A stretch of DNA of 47,544 bases, taken from NCBI GenBank assembly GCA_031263495.1, contig JAISFQ010000149.1, positions 1 through 47,544 of the forward strand, in the 5' to 3' direction. Made by a program: the position numbers and the translations under genes. The notes under the pieces are model-generated. The model ran no database searches. It had not been told where the DNA came from and worked only from the letters and a program-made list of their open reading frames with translations. Positions 9,150-16,715 of the stretch are shown piece by piece (the stretch's first letter is position 1; every line of letters begins with the position of its first letter). Source of the stretch: Candidatus Nutricula glyptotermitis. Its GTDB lineage: Bacteria > Actinomycetota > Actinomycetes > Actinomycetales > Bifidobacteriaceae.

Positions 9150-12100
9150 ATGAAAGACCTATTTCGAGCATTCGCTCACCGAAGCGAATCAATTGATGTT
9201 GCCGTCCCTCTATTCAAAGAGTCGGGAGATAGCATGGGAGTTAATAGTAGTAGTGTTAGGGCATATAAGATAAATGCAAAAACTTCTTTTGCGTTGTTGT
9301 TTATGTTTATTGCAGTATTGTTTGCAGTCTTTGCAGTTAATAATATAAATGCAGTTGCACCTACTAAGTTAACTGGCGTTACAATAAACGCTACTAATGT
9401 ACAGGGTGAATTGGCATTTACACTTTCTGCAGATCAGCACGATTCTTATGCGATAAAGATTGTCGATAAAGCAGGAAATACGGTTAAAAATATAACTAAT
9501 ATACAAAAAGGCGTGACTAGTTACAAAGTAACTAATTTAAAGCCTTCTAGTTATGATATTACTGTATCTGCTGTTGGGAGCAAGTCGAGAGATAGTGTGG
9601 TAGGTAATGTAAACGTTGTCATTAAAGCGAAAAATACTGATTATTCAGGCAGGTTTGATGATATAGACAGGCTGAGTAAAGGAAGGGCTAATGCTATTCA
9701 GTGGCTGTATCAATATGGCATAACGACTGGCGGAGATCCTAAAGATGTTAGCAAGTATTTGCCTGCTAAGGCTGTTAATCGCGGTTCAATGGCGCAGTTC
9801 TTGCATAGAATATCAGGAAGCCCGGTGACCAGTAAGAAGTATCTAAAAGTTTCTGATTTGAAAGGACTTTCAGCGGAGCGCCAAGATGATATTCGTTGGC
9901 TTGCAGCAGAGGGAATTACTGTGCTACAAATAGGTAATAGATATAAGCCAGCGGCTGTCGTTAATCGAGGTGCGATGGCAGAGTTTCTTTATAAAACAGC
10001 TGGATCGCCTGAGTATGCTATGACTGCAGCGGATAAAGCGCAGGTGCATGACATTAATCGCGTAAAGACAAATGTTCCGAGACAAAAGGCTATTGCTTGG
10101 CTAGTTAAAATGGGCATTTCTGTCTTAGATGCAGGAGATAACTATAATCCGCAAAATCCAGTTAATCGCGGGTCAATGGCTGAATTCTTGCGGAAACTTT
10201 ACCTTAGAATAATGGTTCCTGCAGCTTCACAAGTATCAGCTAATAATGATAGTTTAGTGCCAAACCAATCCTTTACTTATAGGACGCATAAGGTGACATT
10301 TGATGCAAATGGCGGTACAACTCCTGACCATCAAATAGTCCCTGTTGGGAATAAGGCAATTCCTCCAACGACTAGTAGGCAATACTACGCTTTCGCAGGT
10401 TGGTATACAAATGCTGATGGAACTGGTTCTAAGTTTGATTTTGCAACGCCACTCACTAAGGATGTTACACTTTATGCTGCTTGGAATGCTGTCAATGTTA
10501 TATTCTCTAGTGAATACACTTATGATGAAACTACTCTATCAGAATTGTTAACGTTGAAATTTAACATACCAATCGATTCTATTGATGGTGCAGTAGATGG
10601 GGCGCCTTATATGCTAACAACGTCAGATGACCATAAAACTGTTTCGATTGCTTTAACTGGAAGTGAAACAGGTGAAATAAACATTCCAGCATTTACGTTT
10701 ATAGCAATTAATGGGACAAAAATCGACAGTACAGCGACTATTCTTTTCAAAGTAGATGGAGAAGGGACTAGGGAATACTTATCCGATTTAGGAACTTTCC
10801 AGCTTGATTTTATAAACACGGAGGAAACTTATTTTGTTGCTGTGACAGATTATGCGCAAGATATAAAATGGATACACTTCTCTAGTGATTCTGATATTCT
10901 GACTACTCTTAGTGACATCGCTAGTCAAAATGAAGAAATCGACTTATTCTACTTTACAATTGTAGATGATTTAGATGCAGATCTAATCACTATCAAAGGA
11001 ACGGTGGATAGTGAAGCAAATGTAACTATTCCTGCTGGTTACACAGTAATTGTCGAAAATCAACTTGCAGTCGAAGGGGTTTTAGATATTTATGGAGTAC
11101 TAATTGTTCCTGCAGATGCTGAACTTACAATTAGCGGAACGATGACGCTACATGGCTCACTTTTGGTGCAGAATGACTACCTAGCGGCTCAAGCAGACGA
11201 AGCGGGTGGAAGATTAGTAATCGAAAGTAACGCAGAAGTCGTGGTGAGTGGAACTGCTACTGTTGAAGAAGGGTCTCAAATTGAAACCAGAGGAACAGTG
11301 ACAATAGATACTGATGCGACGCTTACAATTGAAGGCACTCTAAGAGTGGCAGCAGGGGCTGAAGCGGGCAAAGTCGAGGTTAAAGGCACTCTTGAAGTAA
11401 AAGGAAGTCTAACTGTCGAAGAGTCGAGTGTTCCTGGTGAAAGTGCTGGTAAGATTGAACTTAGTGGCAAGTTGATAATCGATGAGGAAGCGAAAGATAC
11501 TATTGAGATTCCAGATGGCGCACTTGAAGTTAAAGAAGGTGCAGATATTGAAGGTGGAGCAGATATTAAATTAGAGATTAATGTTTCAAATGCTGACGAT
11601 TTGAGCAATGCGATAAAAGCATCATCTACTGCAGATGGAGTAGGTCCAGAAGTTCTGATAAGATTGACTGAGGATTTCTATTCTGCAGTTAATCAAGGTG
11701 CAACGCTTCTAAACATCGGAGGAACTCCAGAAAACACTACGCCAATCACGATTCAAGGTTTAGGGACAGAGAGTGCAAATCCAAAACTCGAAGTAGGTGT
11801 TGCTATTACTACGCCAAACATTATTCTGAAAGACACGAAAATTGAGGTAACAGATGTCACAAAGACAGCGAAGTTGAAGTGGACAGAAACTGATTTCTAT
11901 CGCATAGCACTTGAAGTTTCATCGCTTGATGCAGATGGCGTGACAGTCGTAGCTCCTGCAATCACGGGTGTCGTAATTGACAATTGTGAAGTTACCATTA
12001 CCAATACATCATCAGATTCTGCTGACGCATGGACTGGTGGCGTTCACGTTACTAATTCACCTGATTCTTTTACGATTACGGACAGCAAGGTTACAGCGAC

Positions 12101-12842
12101 AGGAAAGACCACTTATGCAGTTGCAGCACTTATGCTCCACGCAGTTCCGAAGGTATTAACCGTCACAGGCAATGAGTTTCTTGGGAAATATGCTCAAGCA
12201 GCACCTAATAGCGCGAGGTATGACGCACCTGCATCAGCAGTGTTTTTCGTCAGAATCTATGACGATGCCGTTATTGATAGCATAAACTTTAGCAATAATA
12301 CGTATGGATTAGGCACGGATACTCTGCCAGAAGTTGGGACTGCATATAGCGTTTACATTAACAGTAGAACTTCAGAAGAGCCGACTATGGCTGGCGTGGA
12401 TGCGCTTAGAAACGATTATTTCTCGACGTTCGGTTCTTTATGGGCGACAGATGATGCGACCGATACAGACAGTGCAACCAAGCAAGTGTTGAATGCGCAC
12501 GTTGCAGATGTTACAGATGATGAGATTGGTTTTGTATTTATAGGAGAAGCGATAAAATACCAAACCAAGAACATGTTTGAACTCGAACAGTATCGCATAA
12601 AGGACGCTAAGGTAACCGATATCAGCAATTATGGCGATTGCATAAACGAAGCAACCGATGAGTACGATTGGGACACAGCATGTACTAATACTTTTTGCGG
12701 AACTCCAAATATCGGTAATACGTCATTCTATGGAAACCGTACAGTTACTGATGGCGAAGCGGATGCATTTGATCCTAGCGGTAGCGATAGATATTTCTAC
12801 TATACATATCTCACAAAAGATACGGACAATGTACCAGGTTGA
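9150..12842 (+). CDS. Large surface protein: SLH-like, InlB-type and beta-helix repeats
   Basis: A 1230-residue exported protein. A hydrophobic stretch (about 46-63) ending NAVA is a signal peptide or anchor. A fibronectin-like segment follows (about 71-160), then three actinobacterial SLH-like repeats (about 168-224, 232-286, 298-352) with NRGSMAQFL, NRGAMAEFL and NRGSMAEFL. A Listeria-Bacteroides (InlB B-type) repeat spans about 381-445 (VTFDANGG...FAGWYT...VTLYAAW). A long region of short beta-strand turns (about 620-820, with units such as VEVKGTLEVKGSL) suggests a beta-helix. There is no LPXTG motif, so the SLH-like part may bind the wall. Cysteines cluster near the end (GDC...TACTNTFCG). 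ATG at 9150 has AGGAGG upstream; ATG at 9234 (residue 29) also has GGGAGA and would give a more usual signal peptide. It probably acts in adhesion; the ligand is unknown. Confidence 0.85.
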   Translation: MKDLFRAFAHRSESIDVAVPLFKESGDSMGVNSSSVRAYKINAKTSFALLFMFIAVLFAVFAVNNINAVAPTKLTGVTINATNVQGELAFTLSADQHDSYAIKIVDKAGNTVKNITNIQKGVTSYKVTNLKPSSYDITVSAVGSKSRDSVVGNVNVVIKAKNTDYSGRFDDIDRLSKGRANAIQWLYQYGITTGGDPKDVSKYLPAKAVNRGSMAQFLHRISGSPVTSKKYLKVSDLKGLSAERQDDIRWLAAEGITVLQIGNRYKPAAVVNRGAMAEFLYKTAGSPEYAMTAADKAQVHDINRVKTNVPRQKAIAWLVKMGISVLDAGDNYNPQNPVNRGSMAEFLRKLYLRIMVPAASQVSANNDSLVPNQSFTYRTHKVTFDANGGTTPDHQIVPVGNKAIPPTTSRQYYAFAGWYTNADGTGSKFDFATPLTKDVTLYAAWNAVNVIFSSEYTYDETTLSELLTLKFNIPIDSIDGAVDGAPYMLTTSDDHKTVSIALTGSETGEINIPAFTFIAINGTKIDSTATILFKVDGEGTREYLSDLGTFQLDFINTEETYFVAVTDYAQDIKWIHFSSDSDILTTLSDIASQNEEIDLFYFTIVDDLDADLITIKGTVDSEANVTIPAGYTVIVENQLAVEGVLDIYGVLIVPADAELTISGTMTLHGSLLVQNDYLAAQADEAGGRLVIESNAEVVVSGTATVEEGSQIETRGTVTIDTDATLTIEGTLRVAAGAEAGKVEVKGTLEVKGSLTVEESSVPGESAGKIELSGKLIIDEEAKDTIEIPDGALEVKEGADIEGGADIKLEINVSNADDLSNAIKASSTADGVGPEVLIRLTEDFYSAVNQGATLLNIGGTPENTTPITIQGLGTESANPKLEVGVAITTPNIILKDTKIEVTDVTKTAKLKWTETDFYRIALEVSSLDADGVTVVAPAITGVVIDNCEVTITNTSSDSADAWTGGVHVTNSPDSFTITDSKVTATGKTTYAVAALMLHAVPKVLTVTGNEFLGKYAQAAPNSARYDAPASAVFFVRIYDDAVIDSINFSNNTYGLGTDTLPEVGTAYSVYINSRTSEEPTMAGVDALRNDYFSTFGSLWATDDATDTDSATKQVLNAHVADVTDDEIGFVFIGEAIKYQTKNMFELEQYRIKDAKVTDISNYGDCINEATDEYDWDTACTNTFCGTPNIGNTSFYGNRTVTDGEADAFDPSGSDRYFYYTYLTKDTDNVPG

Positions 12843-12881
12843 TATTCAAAAACAGGTAGGTATTAAGTGAAGCGCGTTGTT

Positions 12882-12911
12882 GGGGGAGGTTATTTCCTCA
12901 TTCCCTCCCCC
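12882..12911. terminator. GC-rich hairpin after surface-protein gene
   Basis: GGGGGAGG (12882-12889) pairs with CCTCCCCC (12904-12911), 40 nt after the stop codon. The stem is strong, but no T run follows, so termination is a guess from position and stability. Confidence 0.4.
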
Positions 12912-12998
12912 ATTTCCCCCTGTTATATCCCCCGCATTACCAAAGTTCTTGATATTGCTCCACAATTAGTGTACTATATTAACTGTAAGTTTTGATTT

Positions 12999-13145
12999 AA
13001 TACTTTGATTAGTTATGGAGACTTGCCTGAGTGGCCGCTGGCGCTATTGCGAAAGCAATATAGCCAAAAGCAACAAAGTGGCGCCCTGCAAAGGGTGTCC
13101 CTTTCGGCTAGTGTTTATAAGAATTTAATACTTTGATTAGTTATG
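12999..13145 (+). pseudogene. Broken duplicate of tRNA-Ser 5' end
   Basis: The first 21 nt of the intact tRNA-Ser (GGAGACTTGCCTGAGTGGCC and the next G) are repeated at 13017-13037, together with the 18 nt upstream. The copy then runs into unrelated hairpins: GGCGCTATTGC-GAAA-GCAATATAGCC, and AAAGGG-TGT-CCCTTT. The second resembles an inverted stretch of the tRNA's variable centre. AATACTTTGATTAGTTATG occurs three times (12999, 13127, 13160). No complete cloverleaf can be formed, so this is a remnant and not a gene. Confidence 0.7.
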
Positions 13146-13162
13146 AAAAGATTGATTATAAT
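13133..13162 (+). promoter_or_regulatory. Promoter of tRNA-Ser
   Basis: TTGATT (13133-13138) and a perfect TATAAT (13157-13162) are 18 nt apart. The tRNA starts 16 nt downstream. The -35 lies in one of the three direct repeats. Confidence 0.5.
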
Positions 13163-13177
13163 ACTTTGATTAGTTAT

Positions 13178-13264
13178 GGAGACTTGCCTGAGTGGCCGAA
13201 AGGGGCACCCTGCTAAGGTGTTATAGGCGTTCGTCTATCCGGGGTTCGAATCCCCGAGTCTCCG
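13178..13264 (+). tRNA. tRNA-Ser (GCT anticodon)
   Basis: An 87-nt class II tRNA. The acceptor stem pairs GGAGACT (13178-13184) with AGTCTCC (13257-13263), discriminator G. The anticodon GCT is at 13212-13214. There is a long variable arm (TATAGGCGTTCGTCTA) and a GGGGTTCGAATCCCC T-arm. CCA is not encoded. Element R begins immediately after it. Confidence 0.95.
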
Positions 13265-13610
13265 CATGTACTTCGCTGAAAACACAACTTTTTCATGAAA
13301 AATAAGAAATATGTTTATTCTTTTTTGTTTGCTACGCAAATAATAAATCATTTTTATTTTCTCCTGTACCGACGAAGCGGTCGTTACATCTTACTTGATG
13401 TTATGCTTGACATTAAAGTGCTGCATACCTAATCTAACTGTTACCGCTTCTTGGTGAAGTCGAAAATAAAAACAATTTATTATTTGCTATACATTTGGTA
13501 AAAAACATAAACATATTTCTTATTTTTCATGAAGTTATATTATTCGCTCAGGGTTAAGGTCAGGTTGGGGGAGTTGGGATTGATTGTTGGGTTTTGTTTG
13601 TTGTTTGGTA
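13265..13610 (-). repeat. Long-stem element R (inverted homologue of L)
   Basis: Read on the minus strand it has the same lead as element L (CAACTCCCCCAACCTGACC), then GAGCGAATAATATAACTTC. Next comes a stem of about 70 bp: 25 bp perfect (TTCATGAAAAATAAG...) at 13294-13318 with 13509-13533, then interrupted pairing including AGCAAATAATAAA. A loop of about 100 nt has a GAAGCGGT/ACCGCTTC pair. GGTACAGGAGAAAATA follows, then the complementary arm and GAAAAAGTTGTG with TTTTCAGCGAAGTA. The arms share no sequence with those of L. A partial second copy of the lead lies at about 13635-13695. Confidence 0.85.
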
Positions 13611-13702
13611 GACGTGGGTGATGCGCGGCGAGAGCTAGATGTTGCTCGGGGTTAAGGTCAGGTTGTGGGTGTTTTTGCTTGAGTGTTGGGTTTATCTCAT
13701 AT

Positions 13703-13811
13703 TTGTCATCTAGGTAGCGTGTGAAACGCGCGACACGGGATCTGGCTTCTTCGCGCGTAACGCACTTTCTCGCTACCACAGATCCCGCATCGCTTCGCTG
13801 CTAGATGACAA
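13703..13811. repeat. Repeat C, copy 1 (MITE-like)
   Basis: A 109-bp element bounded by perfect 11-bp inverted ends TTGTCATCTAG and CTAGATGACAA. It has internal complementary blocks ACGGGATCTG and CAGATCCCG. A second full copy in opposite orientation lies at 16600-16710, and fragments lie at 25623-25669 and 40868-40885. There is no coding capacity, so any movement would depend on a transposase elsewhere. Confidence 0.8.
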
Positions 13812-13819
13812 GGGGTACT

Positions 13820-13905
13820 TCTGAATTCCGCACCGCGAAACGAAGTGTAGCGTGATGCGGAATCTTAATTAATGTGTGAGCGGCATAGCCGTGAACTCAT
13901 GTACT
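13820..13905. repeat. Repeat B, copy 3 (half)
   Basis: Only the left half is present: CTGAATTCCGCACCGCGAAA, then GTGTAGCGTGATGCGG with AATCTTAATTAA. It is followed by the hairpin variant GTGAGCGGCATAGCCGTGAA, whose inner stem is CGGC/GCCG. It lies directly upstream of the aldolase promoter. Confidence 0.75.
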
Positions 13906-13935
13906 ATTAGAGTAGAAGTGCTCGCGTTAGCGAAG

Positions 13936-13964
13936 TTGTATTCGGTTTCAAAATGTGGTACAAT
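13936..13964 (+). promoter_or_regulatory. Promoter of fba
   Basis: TTGTAT (13936-13941) and TACAAT (13959-13964) are 17 nt apart. The leader would be about 65 nt. Confidence 0.5.
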
Positions 13965-14037
13965 AATAAGTAACGATAGTGCACGCAGCAAATTGCCTGC
14001 AAAAGTATAGTCGCACTATTTGGAGATTGGAGAAAAT

Positions 14038-15060
14038 ATGGGAATTGTATCACCTGAGAAGTATAATGCGATGTTGGATCGCGCGAGGGAAAAAGGCTTT
14101 GCGTATCCTGCAATCAACATTACTTCTTCGCAGACACTGAATGCCGCAATGAAAGGCTTTGCGGACGCAGATTCTGATGGAATTGTGCAAGTTTCAGTAG
14201 GCGGTGGTCAGTATGCATCTGGGCAACAGTTGAAGGATTCTGTAATGGGTTCTTTGGCTTTGGCGCAGTATGCAAGAGTTTTGGGTGCAAAGTATGGCGT
14301 AAACATTGCGATTCATACGGATCACTGTGCTGAAAAGTATCTAGATTCGTGGCTCCGTCCACTTCTGGACATCGAGGCTAAGCAGCATAAAGCAGGACAG
14401 CCTACTTCATTCAACTCACATATGTGGGATGGATCATCGGTAACGCTTGATAGAAACTTGGAGATTGCAAAAGAGCTACTTGAAAAAACTAGCGCACTTG
14501 ACATGATTTTGGAGGTTGAAATCGGCGTCGTCGGTGGCGAAGAAGATGGTGAAAAGGCGGAAATTAACGAAAAGTTATATACGACGACTGATGACGCATT
14601 GAGGACAGTCGAAGCGCTAGGACTTGGTGAAAAAGGTCGCTATACAACTGCGTTAACATTCGGAAATGTGCATGGAGTCTATAAGCCAGGTGCTGTAAAA
14701 CTTCGTCCTGAACTTTTGGGCACGATTCAAACAGAAGTCGGAGCGAAAGTGGGCAAAGAAAGACCATTTGACTTAGTGTTTCATGGCGGTTCTGGCTCTT
14801 CTGCAGAAGAAATTGCACTTGCTGTCAAAAATGGCGTGATTAAAATGAACGTTGATACTGACACGCAGTATGCATTTACTAGACCAATCGCAGGATTTAT
14901 GTTTGAAAATTACGATGGAGTCATGAAAGTTGATGGCGAAGTCGGTAACAAGAAGAAATATGATCCTAGAGTTTGGGGCAAGATTGGCGAGGAGAGCATT
15001 AGCCAGAGAGTGGTTGAGGCTGCTCAGCAACTTGGTTCTGCTGGAAAGAGTATGCATTAA
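14038..15060 (+). CDS. fba: Fructose-bisphosphate aldolase, class II
   Basis: A 340-residue zinc-dependent aldolase that splits fructose-1,6-bisphosphate to dihydroxyacetone phosphate and glyceraldehyde-3-phosphate. Visible family motifs are HTDHC, the metal-ligand segments EVEIGVVGGEEDG, FGNVHGVY and VFHGGSGS, and the phosphate-binding NVDTDTQYAFTRP. The length and EEDG insertion fit the long actinobacterial/E. coli FbaA type. ATG at 14038 is preferred (TTGGAGA 6-12 nt upstream); an in-frame TTG at 14020 would add six residues. A glycolytic role is expected. In a bifidobacterium, aldolase would mostly serve gluconeogenic or shunt needs, which is inference. Confidence 0.95.
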   Translation: MGIVSPEKYNAMLDRAREKGFAYPAINITSSQTLNAAMKGFADADSDGIVQVSVGGGQYASGQQLKDSVMGSLALAQYARVLGAKYGVNIAIHTDHCAEKYLDSWLRPLLDIEAKQHKAGQPTSFNSHMWDGSSVTLDRNLEIAKELLEKTSALDMILEVEIGVVGGEEDGEKAEINEKLYTTTDDALRTVEALGLGEKGRYTTALTFGNVHGVYKPGAVKLRPELLGTIQTEVGAKVGKERPFDLVFHGGSGSSAEEIALAVKNGVIKMNVDTDTQYAFTRPIAGFMFENYDGVMKVDGEVGNKKKYDPRVWGKIGEESISQRVVEAAQQLGSAGKSMH

Positions 15061-15070
15061 CTTTTCGTTT

Positions 15071-15160
15071 AGACCCGAGAATCCTTACGTCTTTGTAACA
15101 AAAGTCTGGCATCGTTATGTGTATAGTTTGCATTTTCGACGCTTTTGGATTTTTGGGTCT
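15071..15160. other. Structured intergenic region after fba
   Basis: AGACCCGAGAATCC (15071-15084) pairs over all 14 positions with GGATTTTTGGGTCT (15147-15160) when G-U pairs are allowed on the plus-strand RNA. It encloses 62 nt. There is no T run after it. It ends exactly at a likely -35 for the next gene. It could be a terminator-like end of the fba transcript or a leader structure. Confidence 0.45.
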
Positions 15161-15188
15161 TGCACTCTAATTAAAAAAGGAGTAGTAT
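15160..15188 (+). promoter_or_regulatory. Possible promoter of the 115-residue membrane protein
   Basis: TTGCAC (15160-15165) and TAGTAT (15183-15188) are 17 nt apart, 28 nt before the start codon. Confidence 0.4.
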
Positions 15189-15215
15189 TATTGTAGAAGG
15201 TTTTCGAGGAGGAAG

Positions 15216-15563
15216 ATGAGCGAATATGATCAACTTGTAGAAGAGGGCAAGAAATTGGCTGAGTCACTTACTAGTACCGGCGAGATTGATGCCGTCGTGA
15301 CGACTGCAGTGACGCATGCTCCCGTAGAGGTAGAAGAAGAGAGCACTTACTTCGAGCAAAATGTTGGACTAGCACTCAACAAAACGAGGTTGCTTGTGTA
15401 TATAGTCGGCGTTGTCTCCGGGCTCTTGACGTTGATTTTCACGTTGGCGCACGTTTACGGAGCGATTCCGAGAGATTTGGCGGATACGATTCTGATTTCG
15501 TTATTGACATTTGTGTCTACGCTATCAGGACTTTTTGGCATTACGAACTTCGTAAAGAAGTAG
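15216..15563 (+). CDS. Small two-helix membrane protein, function unknown
   Basis: A 115-residue protein with a strong ribosome site (GAGGAGGAAG) directly before ATG, so it is probably a real gene. Residues 1-55 are acidic and soluble. Two hydrophobic helices follow at about 59-81 (LLVYIVGVVSGLLTLIFTL) and 88-111, and the protein ends in NFVKK. The layout resembles small holins, but no family is recognised and no phage genes are nearby. It stands alone between fba and xerD with its own likely promoter. Confidence 0.7.
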   Translation: MSEYDQLVEEGKKLAESLTSTGEIDAVVTTAVTHAPVEVEEESTYFEQNVGLALNKTRLLVYIVGVVSGLLTLIFTLAHVYGAIPRDLADTILISLLTFVSTLSGLFGITNFVKK

Positions 15564-15668
15564 TGCATGTTAATAACTGTTGCAAATTTTATACCAATTT
15601 AAGCACCACTTATTACCGAATTTTTTGTGATTGCCACGTTTTTGGCGCGATTAGAGTAGAGTATAAGT

Positions 15669-16574
15669 ATGTTTGAAACGCTTTTAAGGCAATTTTTATC
15701 GTACGTTCGGGTAGAAAAGAGCCTGTCTAAGAACACAGTCGATGCGTATGAACGAGATCTTACGCATTATTTGGAGTATCTTACTAGCATTGACATGCAA
15801 GACATCGCTACTGTTACGCACAAAACGATTGAAACATATCTTGCGTCGATTAAAAATGGTAAAATTGACGCAGAACTCTCTGCTTCATCAAAAAGACGTG
15901 TACTTTCATCGATTAAGCAGTTGCATAAGTTTGCGAAATCCGAAGGTTATGCTGAAACAAATCCCTCTTTGGATGTGGAGACGCAGAAATTGCCGAAACG
16001 GTTGCCACGTGCGCTCACAATTGACGAAATGCAACGAATGATTGATATGTCAGAAGGTGATACTCCAATTCAAATGCGCGATAATGCCTTGCTAGAATTT
16101 ATGTATGCAAGTGGGGCTAGAGTCAGCGAAGTAAGTTCATTAGATATTGATGACATTGATTTTGAGGTGAAAGTCGTTAGATTATTTGGCAAGGGCGCAA
16201 AGGAACGTATTTTACCGCTCACTGACCGTGCACTCGCCGCAATCTGGCACTACACAGAAAAGTTTCGCCCGATTCTTGTTGAAAAAGGTCGCGGAACTGC
16301 GCGTTTGTTCGTAAACACTCGCGGGAATCCACTCACTAGACAGAGCATCTATTTTGTCATTCAACATGCTGCAACTCATGCTGGAATTACAAAAAAAGTG
16401 CACCCACATTCTATACGGCATTCTTTTGCCACGCACCTACTTGAAGGCGGCGCAGATGTCAGAATTGTGCAAGAACTACTCGGACATTCCAACGTCGTAA
16501 CTACAGAAATCTACACTGAGGTCAGTAAAGAAACACTTAAAGAAAATTACGCATTATATCACCCAAGAATGTAA
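15669..16574 (+). CDS. xerD: Site-specific tyrosine recombinase XerD/XerC
   Basis: A 301-residue Xer recombinase that, with its partner, resolves chromosome dimers at dif. An N-terminal core-binding SAM-like domain (1-95) is followed by the catalytic domain, with the pentad R151 (ARVSE), K175 (GKGAKER), H247/R250 (HSIRH), H273 (LLGHSN) and Y282 (EIYTEV). The ending (KENYALYHPRM) is closer to XerD than XerC, but the two are not separable with certainty here. The start ATG has only a weak ribosome site (GTAGAGTATAAGT). A phage integrase is unlikely because the length and C-terminus are of the housekeeping type. A full repeat C follows it. Confidence 0.88.
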   Translation: MFETLLRQFLSYVRVEKSLSKNTVDAYERDLTHYLEYLTSIDMQDIATVTHKTIETYLASIKNGKIDAELSASSKRRVLSSIKQLHKFAKSEGYAETNPSLDVETQKLPKRLPRALTIDEMQRMIDMSEGDTPIQMRDNALLEFMYASGARVSEVSSLDIDDIDFEVKVVRLFGKGAKERILPLTDRALAAIWHYTEKFRPILVEKGRGTARLFVNTRGNPLTRQSIYFVIQHAATHAGITKKVHPHSIRHSFATHLLEGGADVRIVQELLGHSNVVTTEIYTEVSKETLKENYALYHPRM

Positions 16575-16599
16575 AACGGGCGAACTAATACTTTTTCTT

Positions 16600-16710
16600 T
16601 TGTCATCTAGCAAGCGAATGCGATGCGGGATCTGCATCAGCAAGAAAACACGTACAGCCCTTGAAGCCAGATCCCGTGTCGCGCACTACCGTACGCTACC
16701 TAGATGACAA
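16600..16710. repeat. Repeat C, copy 2 (MITE-like)
   Basis: A 111-bp element with TTGTCATCTAG/CTAGATGACAA ends and internal GCGGGATCTG and CAGATCCCGT blocks. It is inverted relative to the copy at 13703, so the two bracket fba, the small membrane gene and xerD. It stops 5 nt before the end of the convergent permease gene. Confidence 0.85.
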
Positions 16711-16715
16711 GTGCA

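Noticed and set aside
9041-13264. Promoter-inversion switch of the surface-protein gene
   Set aside because: The promoter is inside the segment bounded by the inverted elements, so inversion would carry it along with the gene.
8863-13610. Composite transposon carrying the surface-protein gene
   Set aside because: Neither element L nor R contains a transposase or IS-like frame, and no target duplication was found.
13540-13779. A 79-codon minus-strand frame
   Set aside because: It crosses element R's lead, its partial duplicate and repeat C; there is no ribosome site, and the peptide is explained by the repeats.
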